From DAOUBP01 sp034432655 (lineage in GTDB: Bacteria; Chloroflexota; Anaerolineae; CG2-30-64-16): 40,644 nt of DNA. Positions 31,990 through 40,626 of this stretch are shown here, piece after piece. The notes under the pieces are model-generated. The model was given only the letters and a program-made list of their open reading frames with translations. It did not search any database and was not told the DNA's origin. The position numbers and the translations under genes are program-made. The first letter of the stretch is position 1. Every line of letters begins with the position of its first letter. The DNA is taken from positions 1 to 40,644 of the forward strand of contig DAOUBP010000099.1 of the NCBI GenBank assembly GCA_034432655.1. The letters are read 5' to 3'.

Positions 31990-32223
31990 TTATTGGCGTT
32001 CCAGGGCCTCATCCTGCCGGGCGGGCTTCACCTTCACCTCGCGGCCGGCTGTTGGCGCAGCGACCTGGCCCAGGCCGTGGCGTGCTGCCTCCTCGGCCTG
32101 GGCCTCGAACCGCCGCAACTCCGGCGGCACCGTGCTGCCGTACTGGGGTGGCAATTGTTCGAACGGCGTGCGACACAGCCAGCGCACGAACCGTTTCGGC
32201 CAGGTCTTCACGTTCAGTTTCAT
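31990..32223 (-). CDS. Small hypothetical protein
   Basis: The 77-residue protein begins MKLNVKTWPKRFVRWLCRTP and continues with a charged, helical middle (PPELRRFEAQAEEAARHG) and a basic tail. The ATG is preceded by GGAGGG at good spacing, the main reason to accept it. No membrane helix, signal peptide or known motif is visible. It converges with the hydrolase gene, 15 bases away. I do not recognise a family. Confidence 0.55.
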   Translation of the reverse strand: MKLNVKTWPKRFVRWLCRTPFEQLPPQYGSTVPPELRRFEAQAEEAARHGLGQVAAPTAGREVKVKPARQDEALERQ

Positions 32224-32323
32224 GCGACACCCTCCTGCGGGAAAGCACGCAAGACACCTGACGTCCGTTTGACCTCATTCTACCACGAAATCGGCTCGTG
32301 AGCATACCGGCTTTGTGCGACTT

Positions 32324-35300
32324 TTAGTAACCGTCCGGTATCCCGCTGACCGAATTGCTGGCCCGGTTGCCGACGAAGGCGTAGCTCAGCCCTGAATCCA
32401 CGGCTACAAATTGAGGATCGAGCCCGACCGGGACGGTGTCGAGCACCATGTTGGTGCTGCCGTCGAAGACGGTCACCGTGTTATCCTGGCTGTTGGTCAC
32501 GAAAACATGACCGGTGGCTGGGTTGGCATCAATCCCCCCACCGCCATCTGGCCCGCCGTCCCCCACCAGCACGGCCGTCAGCAGGGAGGGGCCGGTGTTC
32601 GGAATGCGATACACCAGCACCTGTCGCGGGTTGTCATCTTCAGGTGCGTATGACACGTAGAGCCTGTTAAGCGTTGGGTTGATCCCCAGGGCATAGGGTG
32701 TCCCTACCAGGTTGACCCGTTCTCCCCATCGGATCAGGTTGGTGGCGGTGTCAATCACTTGCACCCATTTCACGTCCCGACAGGACACGTAGGCCCGTTT
32801 CAGGATGGGGTCTACTGCCACGCCGAACGCGCCGGCGCCTACCTCGATGGTAGTCAGCAACGTGTCGGTGGTGCCGTTGATTACCGCCAGCCGGCCGCCC
32901 TGGTGCAGCGGCACATAGACGCGGTTGGCGCTCTCATCAACGGCCACGTACGTCGGCTCGCCGTACGGCGCAAACGAGAGCGTCTTGATCACTGTCTGCG
33001 TTGCCCCGTTGATCACCGAGAGCGAGTTGCCCCGATAGTTGGCCACATAGATTTTGTTGGTGACGCTGTTGACCGCAACACCGAACGGCTCATCGCCCAC
33101 CGGTACTGAGTTCAGCACCACGCCGGTCTTGGCGTTCACCCGGTAGACGCGATCGGTGTTGCGGCTGGCCACGTAGAGCTCGTGGGTGAAGCGGTTGACC
33201 CCGATGCCTTTGGGGTGGTCCAATCCCGGGATGGTAATGGGCGGCAGGGTAGGCACGGGGGTGCGCGTGACCGTCGGCGTCGGTGTGCGGGAGGGGGTCT
33301 GAGTCACTGTCGGTGTCAGTGTGATGGAAGGCGTCGGCGATGGTGTGGGTGTGGGCGGCTCAGGGGTTGGCCCGATCACGATGGGGAGATAGGTATGGAA
33401 CTGCACATTCAGCAGCAAATCGTAGGCCAGGCAGCCGCGCGCTCCGGTCTGATAGAAGTCGCGCACCCGCGCAAAGTAACGTCCTGTGGCCGGCGCCTGC
33501 CAGATGATCTGCGAACGCGGGTCGGCGCCGGTGACGATGTCGTCGTTGAACGCGAGCAGCGTGGTGCCGTCGGTGTCATACAGGGTCAGGTAAGTGTCGG
33601 TGGCGCCCAACAGGTTGTCGGTGCGCAGGGTGTAGATGCCACCCGCGACCGCGTCGAACATCACCCAGTCCAGGTCGGCCGGCGGCTCCAAAGTGTGTTT
33701 TCCCGTGCTGTTCGGCAGCATGAGGGTGGCTGTGGATGGGGTATTGTCAGGCTCATAAGGATCTACAGCGCAAGCCTGGCGGTTCTTGAAGCGCACCTGC
33801 ACACAAGGCGGGATCTCTGGCACCTGTACCTCGAAACTGGGGTCGGTGACCGGCATCCAGCCCGGTTGCATCTCCTCCCAAACGACCCACCAGCCCGCCG
33901 ACAACCCGGCGAAGTAGAAATCGCCGCTGCCGTCAGTGGTGGTGGTCAAGGTGATGCCCTGTGTGTCGCGCGGCCTGGCATGGATGGTCCAGCCGGGCAG
34001 CCCTACGTGAAGCTCATCCACCTTCTTACCCACGATGCAGCCGATGCCGCTAATAGGGGTGGCTGTGGGCGTGCCGGTCGGCGTAGCGGTCGCCGTAGGT
34101 GTGCTGGTGGGGGTTGCAGTGGGTGTGGCGGTTGCAGTGGGCGTGCTGGTCGGTGTAGCGGTCGCCGTAGGTGTGCTGGTGGGGGTTGCAGTGGGTGTGG
34201 CGGTTGCAGTGGGTGTATCGGTCGGTGTATGCGTGGGCGTCGGTGTTGGTGGCATACGAAAGCCGAAGTTGACGGTCAAGTTTTCGCCCGGCGCCAGGGT
34301 GACAGCAACAGGATCAAGGGTTGTGCGCACGAAACCGGCTGGCAGGTCAGGATCGGTCTCATCCACATCCACGATATAGGCCCCCCCTTCCAGGCCGACG
34401 AAACTGTAACTGCCGGTGGCATCGCTGCTGCGACAGCCGATCAAAACATCACCGGGCCCCAGGCTGCCGTTGCCGTCGGTGTCCGCATAGAGACAGACCT
34501 GGATGCCCGGCAGCGGATCCTCACCGGGATCAATGATGCCGTTGCCGTTGCCATCGTGCCAGACACGGCCCCCGATGATCCCTGCGTCATCGAATCGAAA
34601 ATCAATAATGCGCGTTTCTCCGGGTGCGAGGCCCGCGACTGCGACTGCCACAGGGCTGATCGCCGTCACGCCGGTCGGCAGGTCGGCGTCATTCTCATCC
34701 ACTAAGACGATGTAATCGCCGTCGCGCACCAGGTCGAAATCGTACGTGCCGGTGGCAGTGGTATCGAGCTGTCCCCACAGGGTATCCCCGGGACCGAGCT
34801 CGCCGTTGCTGTCGGTGTCCTTGTACAGGCTGACCCGGATGTCCGCCAGTGGTGGCTCAGAGCCATCTTTGGTGCCATCGCGATTCCTGTCGAGCCAGAC
34901 CAGCCCCTGGACGCTGCTGGGCGGCAAACGATTGGCAAATGTCACGTAGGTCGTCGCGTTAATGGTCACCGCAACGGTGTGCGAAATAGGCAGCGTTGCC
35001 TCGTACCCCGGCGGCACATTTTCGCTTACGATGTAGGTGCCGATGGCGATCCCGTCCCATGCAGCCTGCCCTGCGTTGTTGGTGAACTGGGCTGCTGGCT
35101 CACTGGGGCATAGAGAACCGGGGACAGGTTGAATCTGCACCCGCACACCCGGCACCGGTCCCTCTTCGGGATCTTGGACACCATTGCCGTTGAAATCGTC
35201 GAATTTGTAGACGTGCAGGTTGCCGCGCTCCGACACGCAAAAGGACCCGCCGGCTTTCAGATACCCTCCCTCCAGGCGGTAGTAACGGACCTCGCTTTCG

Positions 35301-35626
35301 TAGAGGCCGAGCTCGGCGCCCGATGCTGGTGTGTAGTATTCGGTTACCGACAGGCCGGTGGCCCCTGGATAGGTGCGTGAGAAAACAACGGTCAACAAGG
35401 GGTCGGTGATGCGAAAGGTTACGTAATCGGGAGTGCCCCCCGTAATGGTCCAGGTGAAAGTCTCGGTCATGCCGGGAATAATGCTCTGCGGCGGAGCAGG
35501 TGCCAGGTCGAACGAGATGCCTCGGGGCGCGGCCGGTGCCGCCCATAAGGCACCCAACAGCCCACCGACGAGTAGCAGGGCGAGCCCGGCGGCCCCACCG
35601 AGTTTGAGCCAGGTCCTGGTTTTCAT
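32324..35626 (-). CDS. Large exported modular protein: SdrD-B domains, PPC domain, YVTN beta-propeller
   Basis: The 1100-residue protein opens with a signal peptide (GGAAGLALLLVGGLLGALWA). After a beta domain, three SdrD-B/Cna-B-like domains appear, each with a calcium-site style motif (DFNGNGVQDPEE, DRNRDGTKDGSE, DGNGNGIIDPGE). A Thr-Pro linker spans about residues 460-524, then another Cna-B-like domain. A PPC domain (DPYEPDNTPSTA ... DLDWVMFD ... ATDTYLTLYD) occupies about 619-742. YLPIVIGP follows, then a second Thr-Pro linker. A seven-bladed-looking YVTN propeller ends the protein (VPVGDEPFGVAVNSVTNKIYV and related repeats). No LPXTG or membrane tail is seen. It is probably a surface or matrix protein. 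No enzyme active site is evident. Confidence 0.88.
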   Translation of the reverse strand: MKTRTWLKLGGAAGLALLLVGGLLGALWAAPAAPRGISFDLAPAPPQSIIPGMTETFTWTITGGTPDYVTFRITDPLLTVVFSRTYPGATGLSVTEYYTPASGAELGLYESEVRYYRLEGGYLKAGGSFCVSERGNLHVYKFDDFNGNGVQDPEEGPVPGVRVQIQPVPGSLCPSEPAAQFTNNAGQAAWDGIAIGTYIVSENVPPGYEATLPISHTVAVTINATTYVTFANRLPPSSVQGLVWLDRNRDGTKDGSEPPLADIRVSLYKDTDSNGELGPGDTLWGQLDTTATGTYDFDLVRDGDYIVLVDENDADLPTGVTAISPVAVAVAGLAPGETRIIDFRFDDAGIIGGRVWHDGNGNGIIDPGEDPLPGIQVCLYADTDGNGSLGPGDVLIGCRSSDATGSYSFVGLEGGAYIVDVDETDPDLPAGFVRTTLDPVAVTLAPGENLTVNFGFRMPPTPTPTHTPTDTPTATATPTATPTSTPTATATPTSTPTATATPTATPTSTPTATATPTGTPTATPISGIGCIVGKKVDELHVGLPGWTIHARPRDTQGITLTTTTDGSGDFYFAGLSAGWWVVWEEMQPGWMPVTDPSFEVQVPEIPPCVQVRFKNRQACAVDPYEPDNTPSTATLMLPNSTGKHTLEPPADLDWVMFDAVAGGIYTLRTDNLLGATDTYLTLYDTDGTTLLAFNDDIVTGADPRSQIIWQAPATGRYFARVRDFYQTGARGCLAYDLLLNVQFHTYLPIVIGPTPEPPTPTPSPTPSITLTPTVTQTPSRTPTPTVTRTPVPTLPPITIPGLDHPKGIGVNRFTHELYVASRNTDRVYRVNAKTGVVLNSVPVGDEPFGVAVNSVTNKIYVANYRGNSLSVINGATQTVIKTLSFAPYGEPTYVAVDESANRVYVPLHQGGRLAVINGTTDTLLTTIEVGAGAFGVAVDPILKRAYVSCRDVKWVQVIDTATNLIRWGERVNLVGTPYALGINPTLNRLYVSYAPEDDNPRQVLVYRIPNTGPSLLTAVLVGDGGPDGGGGIDANPATGHVFVTNSQDNTVTVFDGSTNMVLDTVPVGLDPQFVAVDSGLSYAFVGNRASNSVSGIPDGY
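34079..34222. repeat. 72-bp tandem duplication within a Thr-Pro linker
   Basis: The block beginning gtagcggtcgccgtaggtg at 34083 recurs at 34155, a 72-base period above the basic six-base period of the linker. It encodes about 24 residues of Thr/Pro/Ala/Ser repeats in the 32324-35626 protein and marks a recent in-frame expansion. Confidence 0.8.
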
Positions 35627-35821
35627 TGGTTGCCTCCGCTGCAGCGATAGCGGTCAAAGTGCGACCTTGTGGGCATTCAGTGCTTGCCTGTCTAACAAGA
35701 CGTTACGAGTTCTTACAAGTTACGAGGGGTGCAACAGTAATACCGGGGTGGAGTCAGCTTTTCCTTTGCGAGATGGAGCGGGGAGCATTTTCTCAGGGTT
35801 GTTTTGGGGTAGCCTCAGTTG

Positions 35822-35827
35822 ATTATA
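35822..35827 (-). promoter_or_regulatory. Possible -10 box of the 32324-35626 gene
   Basis: On the minus strand a perfect TATAAT lies here, about 195 bases before the ATG at 35626, but no convincing -35 is seen. If used, it implies a leader of about 190 bases. I see no known riboswitch in that leader. Confidence 0.35.
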
Positions 35828-35864
35828 CCCTGCGCGCACAGGGCGCAGTGAAAATGGCCGCTGG

Positions 35865-35897
35865 ACGTGCCAGGCACCTCAAAGGTGCCTGGCACGT
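35865..35897 (-). terminator. Perfect 15-bp hairpin between the two large protein genes
   Basis: acgtgccaggcacct (35865-35879) and aggtgcctggcacgt (35883-35897) are exact reverse complements with a three-base loop. It lies 39 bases beyond the stop of the upstream gene (35937-40553, minus strand), a good place for a terminator, and before the possible -10 box of the next gene. No T-run follows, so it may instead be a dispersed intergenic palindrome. The gap 35627-35936 otherwise holds only the candidate leader. Confidence 0.6.
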
Positions 35898-35936
35898 AGT
35901 TGGTAGGTTAGTTATACTTCTGCCTTCTCAGGTAAC

Positions 35937-38900
35937 TTAAGGCGCTGATGGATCCTGGAACACCGACACGTCGTTGCTGTTGCGGTTGCCCACGAACACG
36001 CGGCCGGTGACCGGATCCACGCCAATGCCGAAGGGGTTGCTGCCCACCGGCACCGTGGCGATGACCGAGTTGGTTGAGCCGCTGACCACACTGACTGTGT
36101 TTGCCACGCTGTTGGTGAAGAAGGCGTTGCCCGTGGTCGGGTTGACCACCACGCCGCCACCGCCGTCTGGGCCGCCAGCGCCGATCGCGATCCGGGCCTG
36201 GAAGACCAGGCCGCCGGGAGTGGCCAGGAAGATCAGAGCCGTGTCAACCCCGCCTTGGGCGCATGCCACGTACAGCTTGTTGTTGACAGGGTTGAAGGCC
36301 ATGTCGTACGGCGTGCACCGATACGTCTCGCCGATCTTCAAGGTCTGTTCAACGATCGGCTGCCAGCCGTTGTTGCCGTCCATCGCTGTGATGGTTTCAG
36401 AGTTCCGGCCGCTCACGTAGGCGCGGTTCAGGTTGGGGTTCACAGCCAGGCCCCATGATCCGCGGTTGTCAGTGCCGGCGAAGCCCTTGATTGTGTCCGT
36501 GATGCCGTCAATTACCCAAAGGGCTTCGTTAGCATAAGTTACCACGAAGACAGAATTGGTATTCTGGTCTACCTCGACAAAGGTCGGATTCGGACCGACC
36601 CAGAGGATATCCAGGATGGCTAGGGTATCCCCGTCCAGAATGTACAGATTGCCGCTGGCGAAGTTAGCCACGTATACTTTGTTGGTGTTCGGATTTACGG
36701 CAACGCCCCACGGTTCATCCCCGACCTTGACGCTGCCGAGCACCGTGTTGGTCAGGCCGTCAATCATGTACAAGCGGTCGTTGTCGCGGCTGGTGACATA
36801 CACCCGATGTGTGATGGGGTTGACAGCGACGCCTTTCGGATACATGCCGCCGGGCAGCGGGATGGTGGTCGGTACCTCCGACGGCCGCGTTGCCGTTGGC
36901 GTGGGCGTGATCGTCGGCGTGAAGGTCGGCGTGGGTGTCGGCGGCTCCGGCGACGGCCCAATGATGATCGGCAGATAGACCGTCAGGGCCTTCAGCAGGA
37001 TGTCGTATGACGGACACGGACAGGCCGGGTATTGCTGTGGCGGGAAGGTCAACGTGCGCACGAGCAAGAAGTAAGGCCCGCTGTAGGTTGCAGTCCAGGT
37101 AATGGTGGAGGCACAGAACTGCGGGTTCACCAGGCACTGTGCAGTGTCAATATCGTCGTTGGTCTTGATGATATTCCCGAACTGATCGTACAGGATCATG
37201 TAAGTATCGGAACCGCCGCCCAGGTTCAAAGTGGAGACGTTGTAGCTGCGGCCCGGCGTCAGCCCAGTGATGACATACCAGTCCACATCGGTGGCGGTAT
37301 GGAAGGTGTGGTTCTGCGCCGGCGCGCTCAGCACCAAAGGCTTGGCTTGAGCCTGTGTGTCATCCGGCTCATAGGCGTCCGGCGGGCAGTTGCATTCGCC
37401 CGGCGTCGGCGTCAGCGTGACAGTTGGCGTGTTGGTCGGTGTGCTCGTCCGCGTTGGCGTATTGGTCGGCGTAGCCGTTGGCGTGTTGGTCGGTGTGTTG
37501 GTCGGTGTCGGCGTCCGGGTGGGCGTATTGGTCGGTGTGGCCGTCGGTGTGTTGGTAGGCGTGTTGGTAGGCGTCCGGGTCGGCGTCGGCGTGGGTGTAC
37601 GAGTTGGTGTGCTGGTGGATGTCGCTGTCGGTGTAGGGGTCGGCTGCAGCAACACCGTGGCATCGTCGTTGTCGCTGACGCGCGGCACGCCCGGCAGAGG
37701 GACGCCCTGCGGATCGGACGGCTGGCCCGAGGCCGTGCCGATGTTAGTGGTGTTTTGAGTGATGACCGCTGTGGCGGTGCACGTCTGAGTTCCGTTCGGC
37801 GCCAGGGGGCCCGGGATCGTACAGATGGCCCCCAGGATGTTGTCGGTTACCTGGATGTTGGTCAGGTATGTGTCGCCGGTGTTGGTAACCTGATAGCAAT
37901 AGGTGACCAGGGTCCCCGAGGGCACGGTAACAGTGTTGACGCCCGGGCAAGAACCGTCCAGGCTCACCGTCTTTGAAATCTGAATGCTTGGCCCTACCAC
38001 ATCCACCGTGGCTTCGTCGTCGTCGGAGACACGCGGTACGCCCGGCAAGGGGACGCCTTGCGGATCGGACGGCTGGCCCGAGGCTGTGCCGACATTGGTC
38101 GTGTCTCGGGTAATGGGTACTGTGGCGGTGCAGGTCTCGGTCGCATTGGGCGCCAGAGGGCCTGCAATCGTGCAGATCTCGCCCAAAACGTCGTCGGTGA
38201 CCTGGACGTCGGTGAGGTAAGTGTCGCCAGTATTGGTTATCTGGTAGCAGTAGGTGACCACCGTGCCAGAGGTAACCGAAACGACGTTTTGGCCCGGGCA
38301 AGAGCCATCCAGGCTCACCGTCTTGATGATGGTGATGCCGGGAAAGACTCGCACGTAGCCGAAGTCGGCGGTGAGGTTCTGGCCGCCGGGCGACAGGGTG
38401 ATGGCGTAGGGTTGGGCCTTGTTGGTGTTATCCGCAGCACCACCGATGATGGTGGTCGGGACATAGCCGGTCAAAATGCCGTAGATGTCGGAGACCACGA
38501 CCTGATAGTTGCCGGCGGGCAGGGAAGTGAAGACGTAGTCGCCGGAAGCGCCGGTGGTGGTGCGCTCGTAGAACTGGCCGTTGAGGTACAGGTCTACGGT
38601 GACGCCCTCGACGCCGATCTCACCGTTGCCGGGCTCCCACAGGCCATCGCCGTCGGTCTCGACCCAGATCTGGTTGCCGATGGTGCCCAGCAGCGGGTTA
38701 TCTTTGACGTAACCAAAGTCGGCGGTGGTATTTGTAACACCGGGGCCGATGGTGACGGTGTAGGGCTGCGCCTGGCTGTTGTTGTCCTGGCCCGGGTTGG
38801 GGCCAAGGGGGCCAGGCGAATAGTCTTCGAGCCGGTTTTGGGTATCGGTGACCACAACCTGATATGTGCCGGCCGGGACACCGGTAAAGAGATAATCCCC

Positions 38901-40553
38901 ATTGGTGTCGGTCGTTGTCGTAGCGACGACGTTGCCGGTAATCGGGTCAACCAGCGAGACGGAGACGCCGGCCAGGCGCGGCTCGTTGGGGTCAAGGAGG
39001 CCATTGTTGTTAGTGTCCTCCCAGATGGTGCCGCCGATGGCGCCAAGGTCAGGGCTGTCATAGCCGAAGTCGGCGTCCAGGTACTGATCTCCGGGCTGCA
39101 ACGGCCCCAAGGTGACCGGCACAGGTGTCGTTGGCGTGAGCCCTGACGGCAGGCCTGCAGTGGGTTGTACTGTGTAAGTGATGACCCCGTCGGCCGGGAC
39201 AACGATCTGATAGTTGCCGTTTTGATCGGTGACGCCGGTGTAGACATTACCGTTGGAATCCACAACAGTTACGGTGACCCCCGGGATGCCGGGCTCGCCG
39301 GGATCCTGGATGCCGTCGCCGTCGTAGTCGTAGAAGACGGTATCACCGATGACGGCCTGGCCGGGTCCGGTGGGAAGCCGATAACCGAAGTCGGCCTCCC
39401 GGTAGGTATCGCCGGGCGCTACCGTGATCGGCCCGGTGGGGTCGGTGGACGATTGCGGGCCGACGGTCAGGACATAGCCGGCCAAAACGCCGTTGGTATC
39501 GGTCACGTCCACGAAGTAGGTGCCGGGCGGCAGGTTATCGAAGAGATAGCCGCCATCCTGGTCGGTAATGGTGGTGGCCACCAGGGTGTCGCCGGGGCCG
39601 AAGATGCCATCACCGTTATCGCGATACAAATTGAGGGTCACATTACCGAGGCCGGGTTCGTCTACATCTTGCAAGCCGTTGCCGTTGGCGTCGTACCAGA
39701 TGTAATCGCCGATGGCGGCGGGTTCCGGCGTCGGTGTTGGCGTCGGCGTATTGGTGGGCGTTGCTGTCGGGGTGCGCGTGGGCGTGTTGGTCGGTGTGTT
39801 CGTCGGTGTCGGCGTGCGCGTCGGTGTAGAAGTCGGCGTATTGGTCGGCGTGTTGGTCGGCGTGTTGGTCGGCGTGTTAGTCGGTGTACTGGTCGGCGTT
39901 GCCGTTGGGGTCGCCGTTGGGGTCGGTGTGAGATCTGCGACGATGGTGACTTCTGCCGAATCGCTGAGAGGCGGCACCTGGCGGCCGTCTTCAGTCTGCC
40001 CGCCTTCCACGGTCACGGTGTTCACTGTGGTCACCGGGCGCAGCGCGATAAACGTGATAGTGATCGTAACTGTTTCGGAGGGGTCGAGCTGTCCGTCCAG
40101 CAGAGAGTCGGTCAGATCGGCCCAAACGAGCACCCCGTTAGTCTCATCCACTGAATCTGGCGCTGGGACGGCACTGATGTAGTCCAGATCCAGGGGATTG
40201 TAGTCATCTCTGACGGTCAGAAGAATGATAGGCGAGATATCGCGATTTTCGATCGTAATGGTAAACACCACCTGATCGCCAACCCGCCGGACGCCATCCG
40301 GGTCGGGTTCGGCAACTTTGTTGAGATCGAGCACGACGCTGTCGATCTTGTCCAGGAGCGCTGTGTTGATCCGCTCCGGCCTGCCTGCTCCTGGCTCGGT
40401 GGGCAGCAGACTGGCCGGCCCGGCGACAGCGGGGACCTGTGACGGCCCGATGGCGCTGGTGAGCAGCCAGAGAAGAACCAGGAGAGCCCGCCCCAGCCAG
40501 GCCAACCGGGCATGTTTGCTTCGTCGAACACGGTTAGGTGTAATGTTCTGCAT
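35937..40553 (-). CDS. Very large exported modular protein: SdrD-B, DUF11, PPC and YVTN propeller domains
   Basis: The 1538-residue protein starts with a signal peptide (LGRALLVLLWLLTSAIGPSQ). A DUF11-like beta domain spans about 70-205, then a Thr-Pro linker to about 276. Four SdrD-B domains follow (motifs DANGNGLQDVDE, DYDGDGIQDPGE, DTNNNGLLDPNE, ETDGDGLWEPGN), about 277-738. Two closely similar DUF11 domains (each ISKTVSLDGSCPG- or IIKTVSLDGSCPG-like) span 738-968. A second Thr-Pro linker, a PPC domain (about 1053-1190), YLPIIIGP, a third short linker and a YVTN propeller (about 1231-1537) complete it. ATG 40553 has AGAGGA upstream. It shares its C-terminal half architecture with the gene downstream. 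It is likely a surface stalk or matrix protein. No sorting signal of a known type is seen. Confidence 0.9.
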   Translation of the reverse strand: MQNITPNRVRRSKHARLAWLGRALLVLLWLLTSAIGPSQVPAVAGPASLLPTEPGAGRPERINTALLDKIDSVVLDLNKVAEPDPDGVRRVGDQVVFTITIENRDISPIILLTVRDDYNPLDLDYISAVPAPDSVDETNGVLVWADLTDSLLDGQLDPSETVTITITFIALRPVTTVNTVTVEGGQTEDGRQVPPLSDSAEVTIVADLTPTPTATPTATPTSTPTNTPTNTPTNTPTNTPTSTPTRTPTPTNTPTNTPTRTPTATPTNTPTPTPTPEPAAIGDYIWYDANGNGLQDVDEPGLGNVTLNLYRDNGDGIFGPGDTLVATTITDQDGGYLFDNLPPGTYFVDVTDTNGVLAGYVLTVGPQSSTDPTGPITVAPGDTYREADFGYRLPTGPGQAVIGDTVFYDYDGDGIQDPGEPGIPGVTVTVVDSNGNVYTGVTDQNGNYQIVVPADGVITYTVQPTAGLPSGLTPTTPVPVTLGPLQPGDQYLDADFGYDSPDLGAIGGTIWEDTNNNGLLDPNEPRLAGVSVSLVDPITGNVVATTTTDTNGDYLFTGVPAGTYQVVVTDTQNRLEDYSPGPLGPNPGQDNNSQAQPYTVTIGPGVTNTTADFGYVKDNPLLGTIGNQIWVETDGDGLWEPGNGEIGVEGVTVDLYLNGQFYERTTTGASGDYVFTSLPAGNYQVVVSDIYGILTGYVPTTIIGGAADNTNKAQPYAITLSPGGQNLTADFGYVRVFPGITIIKTVSLDGSCPGQNVVSVTSGTVVTYCYQITNTGDTYLTDVQVTDDVLGEICTIAGPLAPNATETCTATVPITRDTTNVGTASGQPSDPQGVPLPGVPRVSDDDEATVDVVGPSIQISKTVSLDGSCPGVNTVTVPSGTLVTYCYQVTNTGDTYLTNIQVTDNILGAICTIPGPLAPNGTQTCTATAVITQNTTNIGTASGQPSDPQGVPLPGVPRVSDNDDATVLLQPTPTPTATSTSTPTRTPTPTPTRTPTNTPTNTPTATPTNTPTRTPTPTNTPTNTPTATPTNTPTRTSTPTNTPTVTLTPTPGECNCPPDAYEPDDTQAQAKPLVLSAPAQNHTFHTATDVDWYVITGLTPGRSYNVSTLNLGGGSDTYMILYDQFGNIIKTNDDIDTAQCLVNPQFCASTITWTATYSGPYFLLVRTLTFPPQQYPACPCPSYDILLKALTVYLPIIIGPSPEPPTPTPTFTPTITPTPTATRPSEVPTTIPLPGGMYPKGVAVNPITHRVYVTSRDNDRLYMIDGLTNTVLGSVKVGDEPWGVAVNPNTNKVYVANFASGNLYILDGDTLAILDILWVGPNPTFVEVDQNTNSVFVVTYANEALWVIDGITDTIKGFAGTDNRGSWGLAVNPNLNRAYVSGRNSETITAMDGNNGWQPIVEQTLKIGETYRCTPYDMAFNPVNNKLYVACAQGGVDTALIFLATPGGLVFQARIAIGAGGPDGGGGVVVNPTTGNAFFTNSVANTVSVVSGSTNSVIATVPVGSNPFGIGVDPVTGRVFVGNRNSNDVSVFQDPSAP
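37405..37640. repeat. Low-complexity coding minisatellite (Thr-Pro linker 2)
   Basis: A run of degenerate six-base units of the type gtcggt/gtgttg encodes Thr-Pro-Thr-Asn/Arg repeats in the 35937-40553 protein. It separates the DUF11 domains from the PPC domain. Confidence 0.85.
39730..39930. repeat. Low-complexity coding minisatellite (Thr-Pro linker 1)
   Basis: The same kind of six-base units, including near-perfect 12-base units (ggcgtgttggtc repeated in tandem around 39848-39880), encodes the Thr-Pro-Thr-Asn linker before the SdrD-B domains. Confidence 0.85.
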
Positions 40554-40626
40554 AATATCCTCTTTTCGAAGAAATCGCGTGAGCCCGGGCGTCCGGAGCT
40601 GCTTGGTTGAGGTTCTACGGGGCGGC

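Noticed and set aside
33182..34705. Open frame of 507 codons on the plus strand, Gly/Cys/Arg-rich
   Set aside because: It is the complement of the SdrD-B, linker and propeller coding sequence; the odd composition comes from the Thr-Pro repeats read backwards.
35627..35815. Cyclic-di-GMP (GEMM) riboswitch upstream of the 1100-residue protein
   Set aside because: A gcaaagg stretch caught the eye, but the paired regions and conserved tetraloop-receptor bases of GEMM could not be matched.
37405..37640. Possible CRISPR-like array from the regular repeats
   Set aside because: The units are six bases, in frame with a linker in a large protein, with no spacers and no cas genes.
39712..40182. Val-Gly repeat protein on the plus strand (also 34035-34379 and 37390-37758)
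   Set aside because: These frames are simply the reverse strand of Thr-Pro codons (gtcggt units) and have no start context.
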